Source of the DNA: Mesorhizobium sp. L2C084A000
Lineage (GTDB): Bacteria > Pseudomonadota > Alphaproteobacteria > Rhizobiales > Rhizobiaceae
Length of the DNA: 63,299 nucleotides
Assembly: GCF_000502875.1 (NCBI RefSeq)
Contig: NZ_AYWX01000003.1
Span: 163,055-226,353, forward strand
Reading direction: 5' to 3'
How positions within the stretch are numbered: the first letter of the stretch is position 1; each line of letters opens with the position of its first letter. This document shows, piece by piece, positions 18,691-27,962 of the stretch. The position numbers were made by a program, and so were the translations under genes. Below the pieces are notes generated by a model. It was given only the letters and a program-made list of their open reading frames with translations, was not told the DNA's origin and did no database searches.

Positions 18691-19902
18691 TCAGGCCATC
18701 GCCTTCTGCAGGTTCTCGTCGATCTTGTCGAGGAAACCGGTGGTCGAAAGCCAGGGCTGGTCGGGGCCGATCAAGAGCGACAGGTCCTTGGTCATAAAGC
18801 CGGACTCGACCGTCTGGATGCAGATTTTTTCCAGCGTTTCGGAGAAACGCTTCAGGTCGGCATTGTCGTCGAGCTTGGCGCGGTGCGCGAGGCCGCGCGT
18901 CCAGGCGAAGATCGAGGCGATCGAATTGGTCGAGGTTTCCTCGCCCTTCTGATGCTGGCGATAATGGCGGGTGACGGTGCCATGCGCGGCTTCGGCTTCC
19001 ACGGTCTTGCCGTCCGGTGTCATCAGCACCGATGTCATCAGGCCGAGCGAGCCGAAACCCTGAGCAACCGTGTCGGACTGCACGTCACCGTCATAGTTCT
19101 TGCAGGCCCAGACATAGCCGCCCGACCATTTCAGGGCGGAGGCCACCATGTCGTCGATCAGGCGGTGCTCGTACCACAGCTTCTTCGACTTGAACTCGGC
19201 CTCGAATTCAGCCTCGTAGACCTCCTGGAAGATGTCCTTGAAGCGGCCGTCATAGGCCTTGAGGATAGTGTTCTTGGTCGACAGATAGACCGGATAGTTG
19301 CGCAGCAGGCCGTAGTTCAGCGAGGCGCGGGCAAACTCGCGGATCGACTCGTCGAGATTGTACATGGCCATGGCGACACCGGCGCCGGGCGCGTCGTACA
19401 CATCGTGCTCGATCACCTGGCCGTCCTCACCGACGAATTTGATGGTCAGCTTGCCCTTGCCGGGGAAGCGGAAATCGGTGGCGCGGTACTGGTCGCCGAA
19501 GGCATGGCGGCCGACGATGATCGGCTTGGTCCAGCCGGGCACCAGGCGCGGCACGTTCTTCATGATGATCGGCTCGCGGAAGATGGTGCCGCCGAGGATG
19601 TTGCGGATGGTGCCGTTCGGCGACTTCCACATCTTCTTCAGCTTGAACTCCTCGACGCGCTGTTCGTCGGGCGTGATCGTCGCGCATTTCACGCCGACGC
19701 CGTGTTTCTTGATGGCGTTGGCCGAATCGATGGTCACCTGGTCGTTGGTGGCGTCGCGATGCTCGATGCCGAGGTCGTAATATTCAAGCTTGAGGTCGAG
19801 ATAAGGGTGGATCAGCTTGTCCTTGATGAACTGCCAGATGATGCGGGTCATCTCGTCGCCGTCGAGTTCGACGACCGGGTTCGCCACCTTGATCTTCGCC
19901 AT
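18691..19902 (-). CDS. icd: NADP-dependent isocitrate dehydrogenase
   Basis: The 403-residue protein is the eukaryote-like, homodimeric type II enzyme common in alphaproteobacteria. It starts [20 protein letters not shown] and carries [10 protein letters not shown], the substrate loop [24 protein letters not shown] region, and [17 protein letters not shown] at the metal site. It converts isocitrate to 2-oxoglutarate with NADPH in the TCA cycle. The open frame extends upstream to 20115, but the family start and the ATG at 19902 agree. It is divergent from trmJ. Confidence 0.97.
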   Translation of the reverse strand: MAKIKVANPVVELDGDEMTRIIWQFIKDKLIHPYLDLKLEYYDLGIEHRDATNDQVTIDSANAIKKHGVGVKCATITPDEQRVEEFKLKKMWKSPNGTIRNILGGTIFREPIIMKNVPRLVPGWTKPIIVGRHAFGDQYRATDFRFPGKGKLTIKFVGEDGQVIEHDVYDAPGAGVAMAMYNLDESIREFARASLNYGLLRNYPVYLSTKNTILKAYDGRFKDIFQEVYEAEFEAEFKSKKLWYEHRLIDDMVASALKWSGGYVWACKNYDGDVQSDTVAQGFGSLGLMTSVLMTPDGKTVEAEAAHGTVTRHYRQHQKGEETSTNSIASIFAWTRGLAHRAKLDDNADLKRFSETLEKICIQTVESGFMTKDLSLLIGPDQPWLSTTGFLDKIDENLQKAMA

Positions 19903-20117
19903 GGAAAGAATGCCTCGTTGCTGGGATATGGGACGGCCTTGCCCGCGTGGCGTTGGGCCGGGAGATGTCGCCCGTATATCAAAGCGCTTTTGGCCACGCA
20001 AACGGCGATCGGTCACGAATTGGAGGCCAGAGCCGTCGTCATTTGCGAATGCTTCATTTTCCCGGCCGAATATGGCAGGGACGCTGAAATGCCGCAAACA
20101 GCAGTTCATTGACAATC

Positions 20118-21032
20118 ATGCCCGTCATCAAAGATCCCGATAGCATTGCAGTCGCCGGCCCGGCGATCATCCTCGTCGAGCCGCAGCTTGGCGAGAACAT
20201 CGGCATGGTCGCGCGCGCCATGGCCAATTTCGGTCTGTCGGAGCTGCGCCTGGTCAACCCGCGTGATGGTTGGCCGAGCGAGAAGGCACGCGCGGCGGCC
20301 AGCCGCGCCGACCATGTCATCGACGCCGTGAGAGTGTTCGACGACCTGGCCTCGGCGCTCGCCGACTTGAATTTTGTCTTCGCAACCACGGCCAGGCAGC
20401 GCGACGGCTTCAAATCCGTGCGCGGGCCGGTGGAGGCGGGCAGGATGCTTCGGACCCATCATGCAATGGGACAACGCACTGGCATCCTGTTCGGACGCGA
20501 ACGCTTCGGCCTCTACAATGACGAGGTCGGCTTGGCCGACGAGATCGTCACTTTCCCGGTCGATCCCGATTTCTCCTCGCTCAACATCGCCCAGGCCGCG
20601 CTGCTGATGTCCTATGAATGGATGAAGTCCGGCCTGGAAGATGAGACCAAGACCAATTTCTCCGGCCCGGACATGAAGCCGGCAAGCAAGGAAGAATTGC
20701 ACGGCCTGTTTGCGTATCTGGAAGGCGCATTGGAAGCGCGCGGCTATTTCCGGCCGGCGCCGAAGAAGCCGAAAATGGTCGACAATCTGCGCGCGGTGCT
20801 CACACGCCCCGGCTTTGCCGAACCGGAGCTCAAGGTGCTGCGCGGCATCATCTCGTCGCTCGACAGGTTTTCTCCGGCGATGCCGCGCGGCGACGGGTCC
20901 CCTGGCGACGATCCGCGGCGCTTGCCCGCGGCCGCCGCGCGTGCCCGCAAGGCGGAGGCGGCGCGCCTTGCCGACACCGGCAAGGACGATGACATACCGC
21001 CGCTTGGCGGAAAAGGAACCGACAATGACTGA
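20118..21032 (+). CDS. trmJ: tRNA (cytidine/uridine-2'-O-)-methyltransferase TrmJ
   Basis: The 304-residue protein is a SPOUT-class enzyme. The N-terminal half has the SpoU motifs: [23 protein letters not shown], then [16 protein letters not shown] and the C-terminal knot [17 protein letters not shown]. These match TrmJ, which methylates position 32 of tRNAs. The C-terminal third is a TrmJ-type extension of low complexity. The ATG at 20118 is chosen over a TTG at 20109. The last bases overlap the start of murI by 8 bp, indicating coupling. Confidence 0.9.
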   Translation: MPVIKDPDSIAVAGPAIILVEPQLGENIGMVARAMANFGLSELRLVNPRDGWPSEKARAAASRADHVIDAVRVFDDLASALADLNFVFATTARQRDGFKSVRGPVEAGRMLRTHHAMGQRTGILFGRERFGLYNDEVGLADEIVTFPVDPDFSSLNIAQAALLMSYEWMKSGLEDETKTNFSGPDMKPASKEELHGLFAYLEGALEARGYFRPAPKKPKMVDNLRAVLTRPGFAEPELKVLRGIISSLDRFSPAMPRGDGSPGDDPRRLPAAAARARKAEAARLADTGKDDDIPPLGGKGTDND

Positions 21033-21825
21033 GCGGCCGATCCTGATGTTCGATTCGGGCATCGGCGGGCTTACCGTGCTGCGCGAGGCACGCGTGCTGA
21101 TGCCCGACCGCCGCTTCATCTATGTCGCCGACGACGCTGCGTTTCCCTACGGCGCTTGGGAAGAGCCGGCGCTGAGGGCGCATATACTCGAATTGTTCGG
21201 CAAACTGCTGGAGCGCTTTGCGCCGGCCATTTCCGTCATCGCCTGCAACACCGCCTCGACGTTGGTGATCGATGCGTTGCGCGATAGATTTCCCGAGCAT
21301 CCTTTCGTCGGCATGGTGCCTGCGATCAAGCCGGCGGCGGAACGCACGCGCTCAGGGCTGGTTTCGGTGCTGGCGACGCCTGGCACCGTCAAGCGCCAAT
21401 ACACGCGCGACCTGATCAGCAAATGGGCGCAGAAATGCCATGTCCGCCTGGTCGGCAGCGACAGGCTGGCGGGACTGGCTGAGATCTACATGCGTGAGGG
21501 CTTCGTCGATGAAGAAGCCGTGCGCACCGAGATTACGCCGTGCTTCGTCGAACATGATGCGCTGCGTACGGATATCGTCGTGCTCGCCTGCACACACTAC
21601 CCCTTTCTGGCCAATCGCATGCGCAAGACGGCGCCCTGGCCGGTCGATTGGCTCGACCCCGCTGAAGCGATCGCGCGCCGGGCGCTGTCGCTTCTCGCCG
21701 ACATCGATCCGAGCGGTCGTGGCGAGATGCTGCCTGAAGGCCCCGACCTTGCCGTCTTCACATCGAAAAGAGCCGATTTTCCGACCCGTCGCCTAATACA
21801 GGGCTTCGGGCTGGCGATGTCGTGA
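21025..21825 (+). CDS. murI: Glutamate racemase
   Basis: The 266-residue enzyme supplies D-glutamate for peptidoglycan. The catalytic pair is C74 in VIACNTAS and C189 in [10 protein letters not shown]. The N-terminal [14 protein letters not shown] motif is typical. The ATG at 21025 overlaps the trmJ stop and has AAAAGGA upstream. A much longer frame that starts inside trmJ has no support. Confidence 0.96.
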   Translation: MTERPILMFDSGIGGLTVLREARVLMPDRRFIYVADDAAFPYGAWEEPALRAHILELFGKLLERFAPAISVIACNTASTLVIDALRDRFPEHPFVGMVPAIKPAAERTRSGLVSVLATPGTVKRQYTRDLISKWAQKCHVRLVGSDRLAGLAEIYMREGFVDEEAVRTEITPCFVEHDALRTDIVVLACTHYPFLANRMRKTAPWPVDWLDPAEAIARRALSLLADIDPSGRGEMLPEGPDLAVFTSKRADFPTRRLIQGFGLAMS

Positions 21826-21889
21826 TTCCGAAGCGGAACATCACGGCAGTCGTTGCGTTTTTCTCCAGATTCTAACGGGAGAAAGAGCC

Positions 21890-22078
21890 ATGCCAGCCAC
21901 CTCGAAAGCCCAGCAGAAAGCCGCCGGCGCGGCTCTGTCGGCCAAGCGCGGCGAGACCAAGAAGAGCGAACTCCAGGGCGCTTCCAAGGGAATGTACGAA
22001 TCGATGAGCGAAAAGCAGCTCGAGGAATTCGCCGAGACGAAGCGCAAGGGCCTGCCGGAGAAGAAGTCGAAAGACTAA
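21890..22078 (+). CDS. Small DUF3008-family protein
   Basis: The 62-residue, highly charged protein (MPATSKAQQKAAGAALSAKR and onward, ending LPEKKSKD) matches the DUF3008 family of small alphaproteobacterial proteins. No enzymatic or membrane features are visible. The lysine-rich composition and SKGMYESMSEKQLEEFAETK pattern resemble general-stress small proteins, which is only a resemblance. GGGAGAAAG precedes the start, and a clear terminator follows at 22101. Confidence 0.85.
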   Translation: MPATSKAQQKAAGAALSAKRGETKKSELQGASKGMYESMSEKQLEEFAETKRKGLPEKKSKD

Positions 22079-22100
22079 GGGTTAAGCATCCGGAATCAAA

Positions 22101-22128
22101 GAGCCCGCGGCCAAGACCGCGGGCTTTG
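22101..22128 (+). terminator. Rho-independent terminator after the DUF3008 gene
   Basis: A 9-bp GC-rich stem (AGCCCGCGG pairing with CCGCGGGCT) with a 6-base loop is followed by a short T-run. It lies 23 bp after the stop and before the convergent small secreted protein gene. Confidence 0.8.
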
Positions 22129-22162
22129 AAATGATATCGGCCGCCTGAGACCGGATAGGAGC

Positions 22163-22372
22163 CTACCAGCGCCCGCTGCAGCGCTTGATCTTGTAGCGTA
22201 TGACCTTCTTGTGGCCGTGCCGCCAGATAACCTTCTTCTTGATCACGATGCGGCAAGCCTGGTGATGCCGGTGTCCTTGCCAATGCCTGGCCTCCGCCGG
22301 CTCCGGTGTCAGGACCGCCATGGATCCCGCCAACACAGCGGCTCCTGTCAGGGTAAGGAAGAATTTCTTCAT
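22163..22372 (-). CDS. Small secreted basic protein, unknown
   Basis: The 69-residue product starts MKKFFLTLTGAAVLAGSMAV, a classic signal peptide, with probable cleavage after AEA. The mature part of about 42 residues is rich in His, Arg and Lys (ARHWQGHRHHQACRIVIKKK) and has two cysteines that could form one disulfide. GAGGAG lies about 10 bases upstream of the ATG at 22372. Similar short periplasmic proteins are frequent in Rhizobiales, with no assigned function. The longer open frame to 22591 is unlikely to be coding. Confidence 0.75.
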   Translation of the reverse strand: MKKFFLTLTGAAVLAGSMAVLTPEPAEARHWQGHRHHQACRIVIKKKVIWRHGHKKVIRYKIKRCSGRW

Positions 22373-22379
22373 GCGAATG

Positions 22380-22563
22380 TAGCTCCTCTGCTCCGGTCCC
22401 TTCCTGATGCCGCTGGCGCAACCTCCCGCCACATCCGGCACTGCACTCAACCCAGAGACGCTATATCGTCGCCATGGCCTACGCCAGCCACAAGCTTGAC
22501 ACCGGTTAAATCTCCGTTTAATCAGCGCCCCAACACCGGGCCGCAATGCCCGGTGGTTTTCTT
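22380..22563 (+). ncRNA. Possible small RNA ending at a plus-strand terminator
   Basis: A rho-independent terminator (stem ACCGGGC/GCCCGGT at 22535-22554, then GGTTTTCTTT) reads rightward, but no plus-strand gene lies between the already terminated DUF3008 gene and this point. A short noncoding transcript from within 22380-22530 would explain it. No promoter or known family was recognised, so the 5' end given is only the limit of the gap. The terminator is well supported; the RNA is inference. Confidence 0.3.
22535..22563 (+). terminator. Rho-independent terminator with no assigned upstream gene
   Basis: A 7-bp stem (ACCGGGC pairing with GCCCGGT) with a 6-base loop is followed by GGTTTTCTTT. 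On the minus strand the hairpin has no T-run, so it acts rightward. It lies about 185 bp before the rpsD start. Confidence 0.75.
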
Positions 22564-22624
22564 TATGTGCGCAAGATGCGTGGAAATCCAATTCTACTAT
22601 CTTGTTTGAACTGACGTGTCCCGT

Positions 22625-22723
22625 GGGTTTTCCGCCGCGTTGCGTGGGAAAACCCTGTCAGGTCTCGAAAACGGAGGCCAGAGGAGGGCGCGTTTCCTTC
22701 ACCCGGACCATGAGGTTCCGGGT
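22625..22723 (+). promoter_or_regulatory. Structured leader of rpsD, possible autoregulatory element
   Basis: Two hairpins lie between the upstream terminator and rpsD. The first is a perfect 9-bp stem, GGGTTTTCC at 22625-22633 pairing with GGAAAACCC at 22647-22655. The second pairs ACCCGGA at 22701 with TCCGGGT ending at 22723, directly before the rpsD ribosome site. S4 represses its own synthesis through mRNA structures in other phyla. A similar use here is inference. Confidence 0.4.
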
Positions 22724-22747
22724 GTATTGTTTTGAAAAGGGAATGCG

Positions 22748-23365
22748 ATGAGCAAGCGCGAATCCGCGAAGTACAAGATCGACCGCCGTCTCGGCGAAAA
22801 TATCTGGGGCCGCCCGAAGTCCCCGGTCAACAAGCGTGAATACGGTCCTGGCCAGCATGGCCAGCGCCGCAAGGGCAAGCTTTCCGATTTCGGCCTGCAG
22901 CTGCGCGCCAAGCAGAAGCTGAAGGGTCACTATGGCGATGTTTCGGAAAAGCAGTTCCGCAAGGTCTATGAAGAGGCTGACCGCCGCAAGGGCGACACCT
23001 CGGAGAACCTGATCGGCCTGCTCGAATCGCGTCTCGACGCGGTCGTCTACCGCGCCAAGTTCGTGCCGACCATTTTCGCCGCCCGTCAGTTCGTCAACCA
23101 CGGCCACGTCAACGTCAACGGCAAGCGTGTCAATATCGGCTCGTATCGCTGCAAGCCGGGCGATGTCGTCGAAGTGCGCGAAAAGTCCAAGCAGCTGGTC
23201 ATCGTTCTGGAAGCGGTCGGTCTCGCCGAGCGCGACGTGCCGGACTACATCGAAGCCGATCACAACAAGATGGTCGCGACCTTCTCGCGCATCCCTGGCC
23301 TTGCGGACGTTCCGTTCGCCGTGCAGATGGAACCGAACCTGGTCGTCGAATTCTATTCGCGCTAA
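22748..23365 (+). CDS. rpsD: 30S ribosomal protein S4
   Basis: The 205-residue protein has the S4 N-terminal region ([23 protein letters not shown]) and the S4 RNA-binding domain [34 protein letters not shown] segment near residues 95-130. It nucleates 30S assembly by binding the 5' domain of 16S rRNA. It stands alone, as is usual in alphaproteobacteria, instead of sitting in the alpha operon. A terminator follows at 23393. Confidence 0.98.
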   Translation: MSKRESAKYKIDRRLGENIWGRPKSPVNKREYGPGQHGQRRKGKLSDFGLQLRAKQKLKGHYGDVSEKQFRKVYEEADRRKGDTSENLIGLLESRLDAVVYRAKFVPTIFAARQFVNHGHVNVNGKRVNIGSYRCKPGDVVEVREKSKQLVIVLEAVGLAERDVPDYIEADHNKMVATFSRIPGLADVPFAVQMEPNLVVEFYSR

Positions 23366-23392
23366 AACGAGCGCGTTCTGCGATACCAAGCA

Positions 23393-23421
23393 AAGGCCGC
23401 CCGTCGAGGCGGCCTTTTCTT
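23393..23421 (+). terminator. Rho-independent terminator after rpsD
   Basis: A 9-bp stem (AAGGCCGCC pairing with GGCGGCCTT) with a 6-base loop is followed by TTCTTTG. It lies 28 bp after the rpsD stop and about 50 bp before ttcA. Confidence 0.85.
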
Positions 23422-23473
23422 TGTCGGTCATGTCCGCTAATCCGGCGCTCTGGGCCACTGAAAGCGACATGCC

Positions 23474-24358
23474 ATGAACATGCTTCCAGACATCGAACCG
23501 ATCGCCGACAGCGAAGGCGGCTTCCATCCGCTGTTCGCCGACGTGCCGTCCTCGGTCGAATTCAACAAATTGCGCAAGCGGCTGCTGCGGCTGACCCGGC
23601 AGGCGATCGAGGATTTCACGATGGTGAAGCCCGGCCAGCGCTGGCTCGTTGCCCTGTCTGGCGGCAAGGATTCCTACGGCCTGCTCGCGGTGCTGCTCGA
23701 CCTCAAATGGCGCGGGCTCTTGCCGGTCGATCTTCTGGCCTGCAATCTCGACCAGGGCCAGCCGAATTTCCCCAAACATATCCTGCCGGACTATCTCGAC
23801 AGATACGCCATCCCGCATCGCATCGAGTATCAGGACACCTATTCCGTCGTCACCGACAAGCTGCCTGCGGGCAGCACCTATTGCTCGCTCTGCTCGCGCC
23901 TCAGGCGGGGCCATCTCTACCGCATTGCGCGCGAGGAGGGGTGCTCGGCGCTTGTGCTCGGTCACCATCGTGAGGACATTCTCGAAACCTTCTTCATGAA
24001 CCTGTTCCATGGCGGCCGTCTCGCCGCCATGCCGCCAAAACTGCTCAGCGACGAGGGCGACGTCATGGTGCTGCGGCCATTGAGCTACTGCGCCGAGGCC
24101 GATCTGGAAAAATTCGCCGCCGCCATGCATTTCCCGATCATTCCCTGCGATCTCTGCGGCAGCCAGGAAGGTCTTCAGCGCAACGCCATGAAGGCGATGC
24201 TCGAGGACCTGGAAAAGCGCATGCCGGGCCGCAAGGATACGATGCTGCGCGCGCTGTCGAACAGCAGGCCATCGCATCTGCTCGACAGAAAGCTGTTCGA
24301 CTTCGCTGCGCTCAATGAGACCCTCAGCACAAGGCAAGATATTTCCGATGACATTTGA
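23474..24358 (+). CDS. ttcA: tRNA 2-thiocytidine biosynthesis protein TtcA
   Basis: The 294-residue protein has the PP-loop SGGKDS at residues 62-67, which activates tRNA with ATP, and the Fe-S cysteine pair C137 and C140 in YCSLCSRL, with a third cysteine in [10 protein letters not shown]. TtcA thiolates C32 of certain tRNAs and needs a [4Fe-4S] cluster, so it depends on the suf products. The stop overlaps the following gene by 11 bp. Confidence 0.93.
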   Translation: MNMLPDIEPIADSEGGFHPLFADVPSSVEFNKLRKRLLRLTRQAIEDFTMVKPGQRWLVALSGGKDSYGLLAVLLDLKWRGLLPVDLLACNLDQGQPNFPKHILPDYLDRYAIPHRIEYQDTYSVVTDKLPAGSTYCSLCSRLRRGHLYRIAREEGCSALVLGHHREDILETFFMNLFHGGRLAAMPPKLLSDEGDVMVLRPLSYCAEADLEKFAAAMHFPIIPCDLCGSQEGLQRNAMKAMLEDLEKRMPGRKDTMLRALSNSRPSHLLDRKLFDFAALNETLSTRQDISDDI

Positions 24359-25175
24359 CGACACCGCGATCGACTGGCTGGCCGGCATTCTGGCCGAGGC
24401 GGCGCTGACCGAGATCATGCCGCGCTTTCGCCGGCTTGGTGAGGGCGACATCCGCCAGAAGACGTCGGCTGCCGACCTTGTGACCGAAGCCGACGTCAAT
24501 GCCGAGCGGCTGATCGCCGCGCGGCTGCGCGAGCGCTATCCCCAGGCGATGATCGTCGGCGAGGAGGCCTGTTCCGACAATCCGGCACTGCTCGATGGTC
24601 TGGGCGATGCCGATCTGGCCTTCGTCATCGATCCGGTCGACGGCACTTTCAACTTCGCCTCCGGCGTGCCGCTGTTCGGCGTCATGCTGGCGGTCGTGGT
24701 CCAGGGCGAGACGGTTGCCGGCATCATCCACGATCCCGTCGGCAAGGACTGGCTGATCAGTGCCAGGGGCGCTGGCAGCCATATCCGGCATGCGCATGGC
24801 AGCCTGGAGAAGGTGCATGTCGCGGCACCTGCGCCGATCGCGCAGATGACCGGCTCCGTCTCCTGGCAATATATGGCCGAGCCGGAGCGGTCGCGGCTGG
24901 CGCGCAACCAGACGAAGATCCTGTCGCAATTCGCCTATCGCTGCGCCGCGCACGAATACCGCCTGTTGGCGAGCGGCCATGCCCACTTCGTCGTCTACAA
25001 CAAGCTGATGCCGTGGGATCATCTGGCCGGCGTGCTGATCCATGCCGAGGCCGGCGGCCACGCGGCGCGCTTCGACGGCAGCACCTATCTGCCCTCGCAT
25101 CTCGGCGGCGGCCTGCTTGTCGCGCCCGATCGCGAAAGCTGGGACGAATTGCGCCGCGAACTCTGGGCGCAATAG
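24348..25175 (+). CDS. Inositol monophosphatase-family protein
   Basis: The 275-residue protein has the lithium-sensitive phosphatase motifs: GEEAC with the metal-binding Glu, [15 protein letters not shown], and [16 protein letters not shown] at the C-terminus. Members dephosphorylate inositol phosphates, histidinol phosphate or PAP. The substrate here is unresolved. It overlaps the end of ttcA by 11 bp, so translation is coupled and expression shared. Confidence 0.88.
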   Translation: MTFDDTAIDWLAGILAEAALTEIMPRFRRLGEGDIRQKTSAADLVTEADVNAERLIAARLRERYPQAMIVGEEACSDNPALLDGLGDADLAFVIDPVDGTFNFASGVPLFGVMLAVVVQGETVAGIIHDPVGKDWLISARGAGSHIRHAHGSLEKVHVAAPAPIAQMTGSVSWQYMAEPERSRLARNQTKILSQFAYRCAAHEYRLLASGHAHFVVYNKLMPWDHLAGVLIHAEAGGHAARFDGSTYLPSHLGGGLLVAPDRESWDELRRELWAQ

Positions 25176-25236
25176 GATTAATTGCTGCGTTAGCCGAAGG
25201 AGCGATGCTATCTTACGCAAATCCGGAGGCTCTCGA

Positions 25237-25644
25237 ATGAAACCTCGGTTCGCATTTGTCGCCACGGCTCTTGCCGCCGTCTTGTTTGCCAGTTCCCAGG
25301 AAGCAACATCGCAAGAGCGCAGCTGTCGCAGTCCCGATCCCGTCGATACGATAAAGGAGATGTCGGACGCGATCTATGCCTGCTGGAAGCCGCCACCCGG
25401 AACCGCGGGCATGTCCCTCACGTTGCGGTTCTCGCTTCGCCGCGACGGCACATTGATCGGCAAGCCTCGCGCCACATATTCCGATCTGGGCGCCGATGCC
25501 CAGCTCAGCCGGGCCTTCGTGGCCTCAATCCTCAAGGCACTGGATGAAGCTCTGCCATTGCCCTTTTCGCACAGCATGGGTGGAGCAATCGCGGGGCGCA
25601 TGCTTGCTCCTCGATTCACGGCAGCTCTTGAAGGTGCCTCCTAA
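25237..25644 (+). CDS. Secreted protein with TonB-C-like domain, unknown function
   Basis: The 135-residue product has a signal peptide (FAFVATALAAVLFASSQEAT). Its mature part resembles the TonB C-terminal fold: a pattern of MSLTLRFSLRRDGTLIGKP followed by an alternating strand-helix region. There is no transmembrane anchor and no proline-rich linker, so it is not a functional TonB energy transducer by itself. CCGGAGG sits 9 bases before the ATG. It converges with the MFS gene, and their ends overlap by 4 bp. Confidence 0.65.
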   Translation: MKPRFAFVATALAAVLFASSQEATSQERSCRSPDPVDTIKEMSDAIYACWKPPPGTAGMSLTLRFSLRRDGTLIGKPRATYSDLGADAQLSRAFVASILKALDEALPLPFSHSMGGAIAGRMLAPRFTAALEGAS

Positions 25645-26909
25645 TGCAAGTCGGTGATGTGCCCTGAAACGGGCGGGTTCTGTGGCTGGAACATCTTGCC
25701 GCGCTCGGCGATGAAGATCATCAGCAGCGCCGCGACCGAGACGCTGCAGAAGCCGGCGGCCAGCGGCGTCACCGTGCCGTTGAAGGCCTGGCCGATCAGC
25801 GTGCCGAGAATGCCGCCGAGAAACGTCTGCATGAAACCGAGGATCGACGACGCCGTGCCGGCCAGTTGGCCGAGCGGCTCCATGGCCAGCGCGTTGAAGT
25901 TCGCGCCGAGCGCACCGAACGGAAGCATGGCGCAGGCAAAGAAGGTGATGAACAGCCAGAGCGGCATCTTCATTTCCAGCGAAACGACCAGCCAGGCAAG
26001 GCTGATGACCAGGAACAGCAGCAGCGCGCTCTGCGACAGGCGGCGCATGCCAATACGGCCGACAAGGCGCGAATTCAGAAAGTTGGAGAAGGCGAGCACG
26101 CCCGCAACCCCGGCGAAGATGACCGGGAACATCTCGCCGACATGGAAGATGTCCACATAGATCTGCTGCGCCGAAGCGATGAAGCCGAACATGGCGCCGA
26201 AGATGAAGGTGCTGGCGAAGGCATAGCAGATCGCAATGCGGTTGGTGAGCACGATGCGAAACCCACCGACAATGGAGTTCACGGTCAGCGGCCGGCGATG
26301 TTCGGGATGCAGCGTTTCAGGCAGGCGCAGCAGCGACCAGGCCGAGACGAGGAGCGCACCGACGGCCATGGTGACAAAGATCCAATGCCAGGTCGCAAAC
26401 AGCATGATGAACTGGCCAATGCCGGGAGCAATGACCGGTATCGCCATGAACACCATGAAGATCAGCGACATCACCTCGGCCATGCGCCGGCCGTCGAACG
26501 TATCGCGCACGATCGAGACGGCGATGACGGGGGTGGCGGCCGCACCGATGCCTTGCACGGCCCGGCACAGCAGAAGTGTTTCAAAGCTTGGCGCAATGGC
26601 GGCAGCCGCCGCCGCGGCGACATAAATCACCAGCCCGGCGACCAGCGGTGCGCGACGCCCGAAGCGATCCGAGATCGGCCCGAAGAACAACTGTCCGCCG
26701 CCGAAGCCCAGAATGTAGGCCGTTATGACGTACTGCCGGTGGTTTTCATTTTCGACGCCGAGCGAGGCGCCGATCTGCTGCAGCGCGGGCAGCATGATAT
26801 CGATGGCCAGCGAGTTCAGCGCCATCAGCGCCGCGCATAGGGCTATGAACTCCGAGCGCGGAATGGGCAGTTTGCTTGCCGATTGCGGCTCTGGTTTTGA
26901 CTGGTCCAC
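25641..26909 (-). CDS. MFS multidrug exporter, Bcr/CflA family
   Basis: The 422-residue protein has about 12 hydrophobic segments, with the Bcr/CflA-type motifs SLAIDIMLPALQQIGASLG after the first segment, GPISDRFGRR (motif A) and LLCRAVQGIGAAATPVIAVSI. Members of this drug:H+ antiporter group export chloramphenicol, bicyclomycin or sulfonamides. The natural substrate is unknown. A strong minus-strand terminator at 26925-26956 separates it from the upstream grxD-bolA pair. Confidence 0.9.
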   Translation of the reverse strand: MDQSKPEPQSASKLPIPRSEFIALCAALMALNSLAIDIMLPALQQIGASLGVENENHRQYVITAYILGFGGGQLFFGPISDRFGRRAPLVAGLVIYVAAAAAAAIAPSFETLLLCRAVQGIGAAATPVIAVSIVRDTFDGRRMAEVMSLIFMVFMAIPVIAPGIGQFIMLFATWHWIFVTMAVGALLVSAWSLLRLPETLHPEHRRPLTVNSIVGGFRIVLTNRIAICYAFASTFIFGAMFGFIASAQQIYVDIFHVGEMFPVIFAGVAGVLAFSNFLNSRLVGRIGMRRLSQSALLLFLVISLAWLVVSLEMKMPLWLFITFFACAMLPFGALGANFNALAMEPLGQLAGTASSILGFMQTFLGGILGTLIGQAFNGTVTPLAAGFCSVSVAALLMIFIAERGKMFQPQNPPVSGHITDLH

Positions 26910-26924
26910 GGCAAGTCCGATCTT

Positions 26925-26956
26925 TCAAACGAAAATGCGCCGGCGGGCCGGCGCAT
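26925..26956 (-). terminator. Rho-independent terminator after grxD
   Basis: A perfect 10-bp stem (ATGCGCCGGC pairing with GCCGGCGCAT) with a 2-base loop is followed on the minus strand by TTTTCGTTTG. It lies about 125 bp past the grxD stop and just before the MFS start. It would end the bolA-grxD transcript. Confidence 0.8.
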
Positions 26957-27078
26957 TGGCTCGTCTTGGTCCTGGGTTCAGGACATGAAAATTGCCGAGG
27001 TGGGCTGCTCCCGGCGCCTTTGTGCATGACCCCGAAAATCAAAATCAACCTTCGGATGGCAATATGCACAAACAGAAA

Positions 27079-27414
27079 TCAGGCGGCGCCTTTGACGCTG
27101 ACGCCCTTCTCGACGAGGAATGTCTGCAACTCACCGGCCTGGAACATCTCGCGGATGATATCGCAGCCGCCGACGAATTCGCCCTTGACGTAGAGCTGAG
27201 GGATCGTCGGCCAGTTGGAATATTCCTTGATGCCCTGGCGCAGTTCAGCCGAGTCCAGAACGTTCACGCCTTTGTAGTCGGCGCCGATATAGTCGAGGAT
27301 CTGGACGACCTGGCCGGAAAATCCGCATTGCGGGAAACCGGGCGTGCCCTTCATGAAAAGGACGACGTCGTTGCCCTTCACTTCATTGTCGATGTAGTCG
27401 TTGATACCGCTCAT
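27079..27414 (-). CDS. grxD: Monothiol glutaredoxin, Grx4 family
   Basis: The 111-residue protein carries the CGFS active site (C30 in FPQCGFSG) and the glutathione-binding [19 protein letters not shown] segment. CGFS glutaredoxins bind a labile [2Fe-2S] cluster and deliver it, often in complex with BolA, whose gene is next upstream. The ATG at 27414 has AAGGA 6 bases upstream. This ties functionally to the suf operon. Confidence 0.95.
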   Translation of the reverse strand: MSGINDYIDNEVKGNDVVLFMKGTPGFPQCGFSGQVVQILDYIGADYKGVNVLDSAELRQGIKEYSNWPTIPQLYVKGEFVGGCDIIREMFQAGELQTFLVEKGVSVKGAA

Positions 27415-27595
27415 GGAAAATCCTTTCCCGCCTGTGGGAGTCAGGCTCGAAACATATCCCTTCAAATAAACCCAACGATTGCTCGAAACAAGACGTTAGC
27501 CGTGCCGTGGCTGAAATGGCGCAAAGGATGAGCCGTGTTGGGCCAAGCGGTTCTCTCGACACTGATCCGCGTGGTTGCGGTTGTTCCGGTGCGGC

Positions 27596-27829
27596 TCAGT
27601 CAGGAACGCTGGTCTGCAGCGCCAGTGCGTGCAGCACGCCACCCATATTTCCTTTCAGCGCGTCATAGACCATCTGGTGCTGCTGCACGCGGCTTTTCCC
27701 TCGAAAGCTCTCGGCCACCACCTCGGCCGCATAATGGTCGCCGTCGCCGGCGAGATCGCGGATCGTCACCTTGGCGTCCGGAATGCCGTCCTTGATCAGT
27801 TTTTCGATGTCGTGGGCATCCATTGCCAT
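27596..27829 (-). CDS. bolA: BolA-family protein
   Basis: The 77-residue protein has the BolA fold signature, with DLAGDGDHYAAEVVAESF and the VQQHQMVYDALKGNMGG helix that carries the conserved His for cluster sharing with Grx. It is the short, BolA2/YrbA-like form. It lies 181 bp upstream of grxD on the same strand. The gap between the two holds no other gene that I can support. Confidence 0.92.
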   Translation of the reverse strand: MAMDAHDIEKLIKDGIPDAKVTIRDLAGDGDHYAAEVVAESFRGKSRVQQHQMVYDALKGNMGGVLHALALQTSVPD

Positions 27830-27962
27830 GGCAAAATCCTGTTTCGAGCGGCCGGCAGCCGGCCATAAGATGAGAGTCGGGCGAGCCTAAAGCCTTTCCG
27901 GTCCGGATTGAAGCCGTTCTGTCCCACCAACGGCAAGACGGTTCGATGGCTTCAGAGAAAGA

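Noticed and set aside
18500..20143. Long plus-strand frames opposite icd
   Set aside because: icd is certain on the minus strand and these translations lack any domain.
20710..21024. N-terminal extension of murI into trmJ
   Set aside because: It is out of frame with trmJ, low in complexity, and the family start [15 protein letters not shown] at 21025 has a ribosome site.
22658..24499. A 613-codon minus-strand frame opposite rpsD and ttcA
   Set aside because: It runs across two genes and a terminator on the other strand. Both plus-strand products are certain.
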